From NCBI GenBank assembly GCA_045598705.1, contig JAZLMM010000049.1, forward strand, positions 1 to 64,000: a stretch of DNA of 64,000 nucleotides, in the 5' to 3' direction. A program made the position numbers and the translations under genes. Below the pieces are notes generated by a model, which saw only the letters and a list, made by a program, of their open reading frames with translations, was not told where the DNA came from and made no database searches. Shown piece after piece: positions 35,817 to 43,030 of this stretch. The stretch comes from Scatonaster sp045598705 (GTDB taxonomy: Bacteria > Bacillota > Clostridia > Saccharofermentanales > Saccharofermentanaceae). Numbering within the stretch: position 1 is the first letter of the stretch; the number at the start of each line of letters is the position of its first letter.

Positions 35817-36305
35817 TCAAAGTACGATAGCTTCTCGGTCATCCTTTGGTTTTTGGGTGAACAAAGTACCATTACTCTTGTACTTCTTTAAGATAAAGTG
35901 TGTCGAGGTAGAAAGCACGCCTTCCAAAGGTGCAATCTTCTCCGAAACGAAATTTGCAACTTCACGAAGTGTCGAGTCCTCAATGATCAGCATCAAGTCG
36001 AAACCACCGGACATCAGGTAACATGAAGAAACCTGAGGATAACGATAGAACTGACTCGCAATTTTGTCGAATCCTTGATTGCGTTGTGGAGTGATACGAA
36101 CCTCAATAAGGGCAGTGACTGTCTCACGTTCCGTCTTCTCCCAGTTAATCATGGTCTGATATCCCAAAATCACATTCTCTTCTTTACAGGCATCGAGTTC
36201 TGCCGCAATCTCTTCTTCGGTTGCATGAAGCATGACAGCAAGATCTGCAATCTTCACTCTCGCATTATGTTCAACTAACTGTAATAACTCGATTCGATCC
36301 AGCAT
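35817..36305 (-). CDS. Lrp/AsnC family transcriptional regulator
   Basis: 162 residues: an N-terminal winged helix-turn-helix (MLDRIELLQLVEHNARVKIA, LAVMLHATEEEIAAEL) and a C-terminal RAM/ACT-like effector domain (VTALIEVRITP, VSSCYLMSGGFDLMLII). It probably regulates its own operon with the aminotransferase and perhaps prfB. The ATG at 36305 follows GGGAGGT; an upstream in-frame start at 36332 is rejected as it has no site. An extended -10 element lies about 34 bp upstream. Confidence 0.88.
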   Translation of the reverse strand: MLDRIELLQLVEHNARVKIADLAVMLHATEEEIAAELDACKEENVILGYQTMINWEKTERETVTALIEVRITPQRNQGFDKIASQFYRYPQVSSCYLMSGGFDLMLIIEDSTLREVANFVSEKIAPLEGVLSTSTHFILKKYKSNGTLFTQKPKDDREAIVL

Positions 36306-36338
36306 ATTCGACCTCCCAAAATGGAATTTCACTTTGCT

Positions 36339-36349
36339 ATTCTACCACA
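36339..36349 (-). promoter_or_regulatory. Predicted extended -10 promoter of the lrp-aminotransferase-prfB operon
   Basis: Minus-strand TGTGGTAGAATAG with TAGAAT at 36344-36339. No clear -35 box. It must lie here because a terminator for the malic enzyme gene is directly upstream. Confidence 0.42.
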
Positions 36350-36354
36350 ATAAT

Positions 36355-36393
36355 ACAAAAGATGGGGTACCTGAAAAACAGATACCCCATCAT
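36355..36393 (-). terminator. Rho-independent terminator of the malic enzyme gene
   Basis: Minus strand: GATGGGGTA / TACCCCATC stem with a 13-base loop, followed by TTTTGTATTATT. Confidence 0.8.
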
Positions 36394-36412
36394 TCAAAAG
36401 CTAATTACGTAT

Positions 36413-37585
36413 TCAGATACGAGCTACGCCGCTCTTTCTAGCAGCTTCAGATACTGCAGCAGCAACTGCCTTACCAACACGTGGGTCGAAAGCATCTGGA
36501 AGGATGTACTCAGGATTGAGTTCTTCGTCAGATACAACACCAGCGATTGCATTTGCAGCAGCAATCTTCATCTCGTCATTGATATCAGATGCACGAACAT
36601 CTAGCGCACCACGGAAGATACCAGGGAAAGCCAGAACGTTGTTAACCTGATTCGGGAAGTCAGAACGACCGGTAGCCATAACTGCAACACCAGCCTTCTT
36701 AGCCTCATCCGGCAAAATCTCAGGTGTCGGGTTTGCACAAGCAAATACGATTGGATCTTTCGCCATGGTAGCAACCATTTCAGCAGTCAGAACGCCTGGA
36801 GCAGATACACCGATGAATACGTCTGCACCGACGATAACATCAGCCAAGGATCCCTTCTTCATCTTCTGGTTTGTGATTGCAGCAATCTCTTCCTTCGCAG
36901 CATTCAACTTCTCACGACCCTGGTAGATTGCACCAGTTCTGTCGCAAAGAACAACGTCCTTCAGGCCACGGGAGATCAAGAGCTTTGTGATAGCTGTCGC
37001 AGCAGCACCAGCACCGTTTACAACAACAGAAATGTCTTCAATCTTCTTACCAACGATTTTCAGAGCATTGGTCAGACCTGCAAGTGTGATAACAGCTGTA
37101 CCGTGCTGGTCATCGTGGAAAATCGGAATATCACATCTTTCCTTCAACTTCTTCTCGATCTCGAAGCATCTCGGAGCGGAGATATCCTCGAGGTTTACGC
37201 CACCGAAAGAACCAGCAAGAAGTGCAACGGTGTTTACGATCTCGTCAACGTCCTTAGAACGGATGCACAGTGGGAAAGCATCTACATCACCGAATGCCTT
37301 AAATAGTGCGCACTTTCCTTCCATAACCGGCATACCAGCTTCAGGTCCGATATCACCGAGACCAAGAACTGCTGTACCATCTGTAACAACAGCAACAAGG
37401 TTGTGACGACGTGTATATTTGTAGGAGAGATCGACATCCTTGGAGATCTCGAGACACGGCTCAGCAACACCTGGTGTATAAGCAACAGACAGGTCGTGCT
37501 TAGAAGCTACTGGAGCACGCGTGATCACTTCAATTTTTCCTTGCCATTCTGTATGCTTCAGAAGGGCTTCTTGTTTTATATCCAT
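36413..37585 (-). CDS. Malic enzyme (NAD(P)-dependent, malate-oxidising, decarboxylating)
   Basis: A 390-residue enzyme converting malate to pyruvate and CO2 with NAD(P)H. Markers are SVAYTPGVAEPCLEI with the catalytic-type Tyr, GLGDIGPEAGMPVMEGKCALFK with the catalytic Lys, the metal-binding EDISAPRCFEIE and FHDDQHGTAV, and the nucleotide-binding VVVNGAGAAATA. It is the short bacterial form without a C-terminal phosphotransacetylase domain. It is a single-gene unit with its own promoter and terminator. Confidence 0.96.
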   Translation of the reverse strand: MDIKQEALLKHTEWQGKIEVITRAPVASKHDLSVAYTPGVAEPCLEISKDVDLSYKYTRRHNLVAVVTDGTAVLGLGDIGPEAGMPVMEGKCALFKAFGDVDAFPLCIRSKDVDEIVNTVALLAGSFGGVNLEDISAPRCFEIEKKLKERCDIPIFHDDQHGTAVITLAGLTNALKIVGKKIEDISVVVNGAGAAATAITKLLISRGLKDVVLCDRTGAIYQGREKLNAAKEEIAAITNQKMKKGSLADVIVGADVFIGVSAPGVLTAEMVATMAKDPIVFACANPTPEILPDEAKKAGVAVMATGRSDFPNQVNNVLAFPGIFRGALDVRASDINDEMKIAAANAIAGVVSDEELNPEYILPDAFDPRVGKAVAAAVSEAARKSGVARI

Positions 37586-37627
37586 AATTCAATCCTCCAT
37601 TAATGATATATTTACATGAACATATAA

Positions 37628-37656
37628 ATAATAGGCAAACAAGATAAAAAAAGCAA
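37628..37656 (-). promoter_or_regulatory. Predicted promoter of the malic enzyme gene
   Basis: Minus strand TTGCTT (37656-37651), 17-bp spacer, TATTAT (37633-37628). The pair of inverted 8-bp arms described separately brackets it. Confidence 0.55.
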
Positions 37657-37682
37657 TTCGTGATTTATACAAACTTGCCTAT
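37631..37682. repeat. Spaced inverted repeat around the malic enzyme promoter
   Basis: ATAGGCAA (37631-37638) and TTGCCTAT (37675-37682) are perfect inverted arms 36 bp apart. One overlaps the -10 box and the other lies about 20 bp upstream of the -35 box. It may be two half-sites for a regulator that loops; chance cannot be excluded. Confidence 0.35.
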
Positions 37683-37733
37683 CAATAAAACTTGTTTCAA
37701 GACATTTTGCCATATGAAAGTTTCAAATGAAAA

Positions 37734-38480
37734 TTATTCACGATTCAGCAAAGTCATCATGTGATATCGAATGCCCATATGTCTACCGAGAACAAGCGTA
37801 AAATAGGCGGTTATGAACGCTTCAACCAAAGCAATTCCTGCAGATCCTTCATGAAGAGCAAAGCCCGCTATGCTTGACAAAGCAAACTGAATTGCAAAAA
37901 TCAGCAACCAACCTAACAAAATCGGTAACTTATGGCCGTTGGTCATTCGGAAACTCTTCGTGAAAGAAGAGAACGGATTCTGTTTCTCAAAGAATACCAA
38001 ACCAGGTATTGCATACATCGCCGGCAAATAGAAAAGAAGTAGAATCGGTAATATTGCGCTGATGATCAAGAACGGAATGGCTATTACGATCTCAAAGAGA
38101 ATTAACCACCACATACGCTTGAAGAATATTACGGGAGCTTTTGCTAGTGGAACCTCACGAGAATCACAAGTAAAGGCTACAAAATAGAACCAAATAACCA
38201 ATTCCAAGAAGAACAGATACAATAACGCACAACCACAATATATGAGATTACCCGTTGTAATGACATCTTCGATTGGATGTTCGGTAATAGCTGCAGAATA
38301 ATCTTCCGCTTCCATGACATCTTCCATCCAGTAGACATACTGTGAGAAATCCGCGTCACCAGGCGGCGTGAAGAAAAAGCAAAAAGAAACCCCCCAGACA
38401 AGGATGAGTAGCAGAAACGCTACCCATCTTTTTGTCAGAGAGTCAACTTGAAACGATTTTAGCGGAGACGAAAATATCAT
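37734..38480 (-). CDS. Hypothetical integral membrane protein
   Basis: 248 residues with about five to six transmembrane helices (first near residues 20-38, later ones near 83-106, 122-150, 187-206, 213-235). A conserved-looking loop reads GLVFFEKQNPFSSFTKSFRMTNGHK, which recalls DUF975- or GlpQ-membrane-domain-type proteins where NP and S/F repeats sit between helices. I cannot name a function. It is the last gene of the series that starts at 42847 and lies 18 bp after the ferredoxin-like gene, but it may be unrelated to hydrogenase biology. Confidence 0.6.
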   Translation of the reverse strand: MIFSSPLKSFQVDSLTKRWVAFLLLILVWGVSFCFFFTPPGDADFSQYVYWMEDVMEAEDYSAAITEHPIEDVITTGNLIYCGCALLYLFFLELVIWFYFVAFTCDSREVPLAKAPVIFFKRMWWLILFEIVIAIPFLIISAILPILLLFYLPAMYAIPGLVFFEKQNPFSSFTKSFRMTNGHKLPILLGWLLIFAIQFALSSIAGFALHEGSAGIALVEAFITAYFTLVLGRHMGIRYHMMTLLNRE

Positions 38481-38498
38481 CTTATCTCAAGTACAGTA

Positions 38499-38864
38499 TC
38501 AGAGATTCGCTGTAGCGATGGTAAGATCATCGCAAACCTGACCGTTCACAATGTGCTCAGCAACCATACGCTTAGCCTTGTTTGCATCCATCTTGATATA
38601 TGTAACCTTGGATCCATCTGTATCAATCACTTCGACAATCGGCTCATACTTGCAAAGACCGATGCAGCCAGTCATCGTAACAGCAACGTCCTCAATACCG
38701 CGAGTCTTCAATTCCTCAACGATTGCGGTCATAACCGGACGAGCACCTGCAGCGATACCGCAAGTAGCCATACCAACGACGATACGCTTGCCGTTTGCAG
38801 ATCTTGCAGACATGTCTGACTTGGCCTTGTTCTTGATTGCTTCGAGTTCAGCTAATGATTTCAT
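38499..38864 (-). CDS. Thioredoxin-like [2Fe-2S] ferredoxin domain protein (NuoE/HydC-like)
   Basis: A 121-residue small ferredoxin of the thioredoxin-like fold. Cysteines at VGMATCGIAAGA near residue 35 and TGCIGLCKYEP near residues 77-81 match most of the C-x(n)-C-x3-C pattern of NuoE-type [2Fe-2S] proteins. A fourth cysteine is near residue 111. In hydrogenase clusters of Clostridia this protein passes electrons to a NuoF-like flavoprotein, which is not encoded here. It lies 2 bp after the HATPase gene. Confidence 0.83.
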   Translation of the reverse strand: MKSLAELEAIKNKAKSDMSARSANGKRIVVGMATCGIAAGARPVMTAIVEELKTRGIEDVAVTMTGCIGLCKYEPIVEVIDTDGSKVTYIKMDANKAKRMVAEHIVNGQVCDDLTIATANL

Positions 38865-38866
38865 AC

Positions 38867-39421
38867 TTATAAACCTCCAAGTATTAATTCCTGTTGTTCG
38901 CGATAATAATCACACAAGAACAAATATATCTCCGGATCTTGTAGGGACATGCCATCGAGTTTCTCCTTGATCTCACGCGTATCGATCACAGACCGCCCGT
39001 TAACATCGTGCTCGAAAACCACGACAAAATCGCTGGTCTTCTCACAAGAACCCACCAATGCTGCCAAAGACTCACCTACGTCTCCCAACGGAAGGCAGTC
39101 GATGGAAGAAGGCACTAGGGTCGCAACCACTTTCGTTCCAGTTCCGACTTCGGATTGAATCGAGAGATTGCCACCTGTCAGTTCGCAGAGTTCCTTCAGA
39201 AGAGGAAGTCCGAGACCGACCTTTCTCGTGCTTCTCGTCGTAGCAAATGGGTCTGTGACTTTCGCAACAAACTCTTCACTCATTCCACATCCGTTATCGA
39301 TAAAAGAAATCTCTAACCGATCTTCTTTCGAAATCCAATTAATCTCAAGCGTCACCAACGATGCGCCGGCACGTGTTGAGTTCGTCAAGATATCTAAGAT
39401 ATGAAGCGATAGTTCTCTCAA
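38867..39421 (-). CDS. GHKL ATPase-domain protein of hydrogenase clusters
   Basis: 184 residues with a histidine-kinase-type ATP-binding domain: N-box ILDILTNSTRAGAS, G1 box DNGCGM and G2 box GLGLPLLKELCEL. No phospho-accepting histidine helix or sensor domain is present. The last 70 residues form a helical extension. Such proteins are regular members of Clostridia hydrogenase operons and are presumed regulatory. Translation appears to start at TTG (39421) after GGGAGTG. Confidence 0.82.
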   Translation of the reverse strand: MRELSLHILDILTNSTRAGASLVTLEINWISKEDRLEISFIDNGCGMSEEFVAKVTDPFATTRSTRKVGLGLPLLKELCELTGGNLSIQSEVGTGTKVVATLVPSSIDCLPLGDVGESLAALVGSCEKTSDFVVVFEHDVNGRSVIDTREIKEKLDGMSLQDPEIYLFLCDYYREQQELILGGL

Positions 39422-39499
39422 GTCACTCCCCCGTTCCCGATATTTCTATCGGAAAAGCACTTCGAATCTATATTTGTTATTGTCAACCATGACATTATA

Positions 39500-40258
39500 T
39501 CACTTTCTCATTAAATCTCGCAATGCATTTACAAATGTCGTTGCATCAATATCTGGATTCTTCTCTATAGGAAGTTTCAACGAGTACCCAGGGTCAGCAA
39601 TATCAGGGAGTTGGTGGGCATCCGAATCAACAATGTAGTGGTAATCGGCCAATTCCGGATGTTGATTCCAGAACTCAGGAAGGTTACATCTTCGACTTAC
39701 TTCGAGCAGTCTTCCCTTCCACTCTGGTGGCACAGTACCCAAAGATGCCACCATACTGTAAGAATCCTTATCGACATGCGCAGGAATAGCGGCTGCACCC
39801 AGCTCATCTAGTTTGTCGTAGAGTGTGATAATATCCACATCCGAACCCGTAGAAAGAAGGTTCTCCAACTCCTCAACCACTTCATCGTCATCGTTCATGA
39901 TGTACTGATTACCGAAAATATCAATTCGATTCTTGATCGTTGGTCTTTTCGCCGTCAGATACGTTTCAAATTCTAATGCCTTCTCACAATTTGGAAAAAG
40001 CGCCAGTACATGAAATCCTTCGGCTACTTCTACTTCCATACCTGGAATCACAAGCGGTGCACGCCCTTGTTCCGCTTTCAGAATCTGCGCACAACGCATA
40101 GCAGCCTCGCAATTTCGGCTACTGCAGTGATCCGTAATTGCAATCACATCAAGCCCATTCAGAAAGGCCATAGAGACCATATTCCCAGGTGTCATATCGT
40201 TTTCGGCACAAGGAGACAGAGCAGAATGCATATGTAAATCGCATACAAAAATAGACAT
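39500..40258 (-). CDS. PHP domain metal-dependent phosphoesterase
   Basis: 252 residues of the PHP (polymerase and histidinol phosphatase) fold. The first metal motif DLHMHS is at residues 7-12 and ITDH near 40-43, with further likely ligands in IPGMEVEV, a PAHVDKDS loop and VDSDAH near 214-219. Substrate unknown; related proteins hydrolyse phosphoesters of nucleotides. It is a standard neighbour in the hydrogenase-associated operon, 12 bp after the DRTGG gene. Confidence 0.85.
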   Translation of the reverse strand: MSIFVCDLHMHSALSPCAENDMTPGNMVSMAFLNGLDVIAITDHCSSRNCEAAMRCAQILKAEQGRAPLVIPGMEVEVAEGFHVLALFPNCEKALEFETYLTAKRPTIKNRIDIFGNQYIMNDDDEVVEELENLLSTGSDVDIITLYDKLDELGAAAIPAHVDKDSYSMVASLGTVPPEWKGRLLEVSRRCNLPEFWNQHPELADYHYIVDSDAHQLPDIADPGYSLKLPIEKNPDIDATTFVNALRDLMRK

Positions 40259-40270
40259 AGACGTTCAATT

Positions 40271-40618
40271 CTACACTTCTTCAGTATTCAGAATGTCATG
40301 TAACACCCCACTGGCCATAAACGTGTCCAAATCGGTACTACATACACAGATCTCTTCATCTTTCGCTTTCTCAAGAACAGCATCTTGAATCACCACGTTC
40401 TCTGTAAGAATGACCAGCGGACATTCATTCAAGGAAGCTACCGCAATAACATTGATGCTGTTCAGAATAGTAAACCATGCTTCATTACTCTGTAGATGTG
40501 CCATCACATGGCTTAACATATCACCACAGTAGCCCTTGGCAATCTCCGCATTCGGATGATACACCTCCGTGATCACCGTAAGTCCCATCGCTTCAACAAT
40601 TTCAGATACAGTCTTCAT
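40271..40618 (-). CDS. DRTGG-type small regulatory domain protein
   Basis: A 115-residue single-domain protein resembling the DRTGG domain: KTVSEIVEAMGLTVITEV, MLSHVMAHLQSNEAWFT, and a LTENVVIQDAVLEKAKDEEI segment. DRTGG domains occur in phosphotransacetylases and near CBS domains and probably bind nucleotides or metabolites. A second such protein begins the operon at 42847. AGGAAC precedes the ATG. Confidence 0.72.
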   Translation of the reverse strand: MKTVSEIVEAMGLTVITEVYHPNAEIAKGYCGDMLSHVMAHLQSNEAWFTILNSINVIAVASLNECPLVILTENVVIQDAVLEKAKDEEICVCSTDLDTFMASGVLHDILNTEEV

Positions 40619-40663
40619 ATACGTTCCTCACGATACATTCAAATATTCAGCGTGATTCGGGAA

Positions 40664-41989
40664 TCACTCTTTACTCTTTCGTTTCTGACGGATGATGCAG
40701 TTACTAATGTTAGCTCGACCCTGAACAATATCCTCTGCCATCGCCGCGCAGGATGGTGCACCGCATGCACCACAGTCGAGCTGTGGAAGCGTCGCCAGAA
40801 TCTGGTCGATCTGTTCGTACTTGCTCATCGCCTCACCAATATTCTCCGAAAGGCGCATCGCATGATTCTCAGGAAGTGGCAATTCCCACACCTGTGGAAT
40901 AATGTCTTCTTCGGAGACGATCAACTGTGGGAAGAGGCTCTTCTCCAGATAGAATTCATGTACCTGTTCACGAAGCTTCGCCCTTGCCGCAAACCTGTTC
41001 ATTACTGTCAGCGGACCGCCGATGCAGCCGCCGAAGCAAGATGTCGCCTCAATATAAGCAATCTTCTTGATATTATCGCGATCGATCTCCTCGAGGATAT
41101 CCATTACATTCTCGATACCATCTACAGTCAAGAAATTCTCAATCTGCATACCCTTGGTCTGTCCACCGATAGCGGCACATCGTAATCCTTCTGGATCAGA
41201 TATGCGAATCGCACGTGCCTCTTCATGCGTCAGACTATCGTGTTCCGTGATCTTCTCCACAAGTTTTCGAAGTTGTGGATAGACATCATGCGTACCCACG
41301 CAAGTCGAAATCAGCGATTCGGTCTTCCATAGCGGATTCACCACCGACGTAACTTTAGCCGGACAAGGTGAAATATAGCAGATATAGATAAGTGACCTCT
41401 GGATCTGTAATTTTTGACAAAGATAATCAATGGCATATTGCGCCGTCAGTTCAGACGGCGAATCAAGTGTCACCAGATGGGAAATCAATGCACGATACTT
41501 CATCTGGATGAGTCGAACCACGACCGGGCAGGTAGTAGAAATCATCGGAAAGACCTCATTCTTCTCGTCTTCCGACATATCCTTGGTCATTTCCAGTTTC
41601 TCACGTAGCATCTGATTAGAAGCCGATACATAACCTGAGTACCCGATCGACTCATCGAAAACATAGTCGAAGCCCAATTGGCGCACCGCTTTCAATACAT
41701 CAATTCTCGTTGCCTGGTTATCAAACTGCGTATACAAAGCCGGACTGACAACTGCCACCTTTACTTTACCGCTTGCAGCAAGCAGACGTTCCTCCAACGT
41801 ATCCGTAACTGCAATCTTCGCGTGGTACGGACAGATACGAATACATTCTGCACAGTCAATGCAGCGGATATCGTAAATGGTTGCTTTGCCGCTACGCACA
41901 CGAATCGCCTGCGTCGGGCACCCCTTAATACAATTGGTGCAACCAACACAAAGATCTCCAATTAATGAAACGCTGTGTAGTTTCTTCAC
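40664..41989 (-). CDS. [FeFe]-hydrogenase-like iron-sulfur protein (HydS-like, probably sensory)
   Basis: 441 residues. N-terminal 2x[4Fe-4S] ferredoxin with C14, C17, C20, C24 and C43, C46, C49, C53. A hydrogenase large-subunit core retains the four H-cluster cysteine ligands: C154 in STTCP, C209 in SPCPAK, and C318/C322 in SCFGGCIGG. The cysteine that relays protons in catalytic enzymes (TSCCP) is replaced by T153. A C-terminal Fe-S domain carries C406, C409, C414 and C431. There is no PAS domain, unlike full-length HydS. Loss of the relay cysteine and the regulatory neighbours suggest sensing more than turnover. GTG start at 41989 after GAGAGGG. Confidence 0.82.
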   Translation of the reverse strand: MKKLHSVSLIGDLCVGCTNCIKGCPTQAIRVRSGKATIYDIRCIDCAECIRICPYHAKIAVTDTLEERLLAASGKVKVAVVSPALYTQFDNQATRIDVLKAVRQLGFDYVFDESIGYSGYVSASNQMLREKLEMTKDMSEDEKNEVFPMISTTCPVVVRLIQMKYRALISHLVTLDSPSELTAQYAIDYLCQKLQIQRSLIYICYISPCPAKVTSVVNPLWKTESLISTCVGTHDVYPQLRKLVEKITEHDSLTHEEARAIRISDPEGLRCAAIGGQTKGMQIENFLTVDGIENVMDILEEIDRDNIKKIAYIEATSCFGGCIGGPLTVMNRFAARAKLREQVHEFYLEKSLFPQLIVSEEDIIPQVWELPLPENHAMRLSENIGEAMSKYEQIDQILATLPQLDCGACGAPSCAAMAEDIVQGRANISNCIIRQKRKSKE

Positions 41990-42071
41990 AATACCCTCTC
42001 ACTCTGGGCCCAAATCCCAGCATCCTATCCCAAAGACGATCAGAATCAGATACGTTCCAAAGGAACGGCCA

Positions 42072-42494
42072 TCAGGTAAACTGAATGACCATCGTAACGC
42101 GAGTGCCCTCGCCCACTTTCGTCTCGATTCTCAAATCGTCACAGTTCTTCTTAATATTCGGAAGACCCATGCCCGCACCGAATCCCATCTCGCGAGCCAT
42201 ATCCGGTGCAGTCGACCAACCGGCCACCATCGCCTGATCAAGATCAGGAATACCTGGGCCATGGTCTTCGATAACAATCTCGACCCGATCTGGGAACACA
42301 GTCACCTCAGCCATTCCACCATGTCCATGAATCACAGCATTAATCTCTGCCTCATACATGGCAATGGATGCACGCTTCACGTCTTCAGCCTTGACTCCCA
42401 GTCGGCTCAACGATTTCTTCATGGAACTGCTGGCTTCACCTGCATGGGTAAAATCATTATCTCTTATCTCATATTGACGGACTAGCGGTTCTAT
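42072..42494 (-). CDS. Serine/threonine anti-sigma-factor-like ATPase (RsbW/SpoIIAB type), apparent AUA start
   Basis: 140 residues from the proposed start. It has the GHKL ATPase boxes YEAEINAVIHGHGG (N-box), EDHGPGIPD (G1) and GFGAGMGLPNIKK (G2), as in anti-sigma kinases found next to hydrogenase genes. No ATG, GTG or TTG lies at the expected start. An ideal AAGGAGG (42508-42502) is 7 bases before ATA at 42494-42492, giving an ATAG overlap with the upstream stop codon that mirrors the common ATGA overlap. The alternative is a TTG at 42545 with no clear binding site, adding 17 residues. A mutated ATG is also possible. Confidence 0.75.
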   Translation of the reverse strand: MEPLVRQYEIRDNDFTHAGEASSSMKKSLSRLGVKAEDVKRASIAMYEAEINAVIHGHGGMAEVTVFPDRVEIVIEDHGPGIPDLDQAMVAGWSTAPDMAREMGFGAGMGLPNIKKNCDDLRIETKVGEGTRVTMVIQFT

Positions 42495-42847
42495 ACGGCA
42501 GCCTCCTTCCCACGAAGACCAGCCTCGTACAAAAGACCGCAGCAAGTAAACATAGAAAGCGGTGAAGACATCAATCCAATGCCCTTATCTGCCGCCAACT
42601 GCTGCATGGTCTCGTCTGGCACTTTGCCACGAACAAAAATAATGACTTTCACATCCAGCATTTCAGCTGTACGAATGGTCTGTGGATTCACAAGTCCGGT
42701 AATCATAATCTGACTGTCATCACTGCTAAAAGCCATGACATCGCTCATCAGGTCCGAACCGCATGCAATCTTCAGGTCCTCATCGAAGCTCTCTGATTCG
42801 ACAAGAATCTTCGCATTTAAAAGATTGGCACAATCACTAACTCTCAT
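42491..42847 (-). CDS. DRTGG-domain regulatory protein
   Basis: A 118-residue DRTGG-type domain (NLLNAKILVES, MSDVMAFSSDDSQIMITGLVN, IRTAEMLDVKVIIFVRGK, GIGLMSSPLSMFTCCGLLYEAGL). It starts the hydrogenase-associated operon. The ATG at 42847 follows GGGAGGT; longer in-frame versions lie across the promoter and are rejected. It overlaps the next gene by 4 bp at the unusual ATAG junction. Confidence 0.78.
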   Translation of the reverse strand: MRVSDCANLLNAKILVESESFDEDLKIACGSDLMSDVMAFSSDDSQIMITGLVNPQTIRTAEMLDVKVIIFVRGKVPDETMQQLAADKGIGLMSSPLSMFTCCGLLYEAGLRGKEAAV

Positions 42848-42905
42848 ATATGACCTCCCAATTCGATACAGCATGAATGGCTGCATCAAGTGATCTATTA
42901 TGTTA

Positions 42906-42935
42906 ATTATATTATTATTAGACAGAATGTGCCAA
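42906..42935 (-). promoter_or_regulatory. Promoter of the hydrogenase-associated operon
   Basis: Minus strand TTGGCA (42935-42930), 18-bp spacer, TATAAT (42911-42906), about 59 bp before the first start codon. Confidence 0.7.
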
Positions 42936-42988
42936 TGAATTTCGTGTAAATTCTCTACATCCCTAAACATAACATGACATCAAATAAT

Positions 42989-42996
42989 GGTATAAT
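42989..42996 (+). promoter_or_regulatory. Extended -10 promoter of the glutamine-synthetase-like gene
   Basis: TGGTATAAT with TATAAT at 42991-42996; no good -35 hexamer. It places transcription start near 43003, which excludes the in-frame ATG at 42974 and supports the ATG at 43031. Confidence 0.6.
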
Positions 42997-43030
42997 GTCT
43001 CTGATTTTATCTTTGAAAGGTGCTAACAAT

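Noticed and set aside
42545..42545. TTG as start of the anti-sigma-like gene
   Set aside because: No binding site precedes it and it adds 17 residues inside the upstream gene that do not resemble the family; kept only as an alternative to AUA.
42974..43030. ATG at 42974 as the start of the glutamine-synthetase-like gene
   Set aside because: A consensus extended -10 box (42989-42996) lies downstream of it, and only the ATG at 43031 has an AAAGGTG site.
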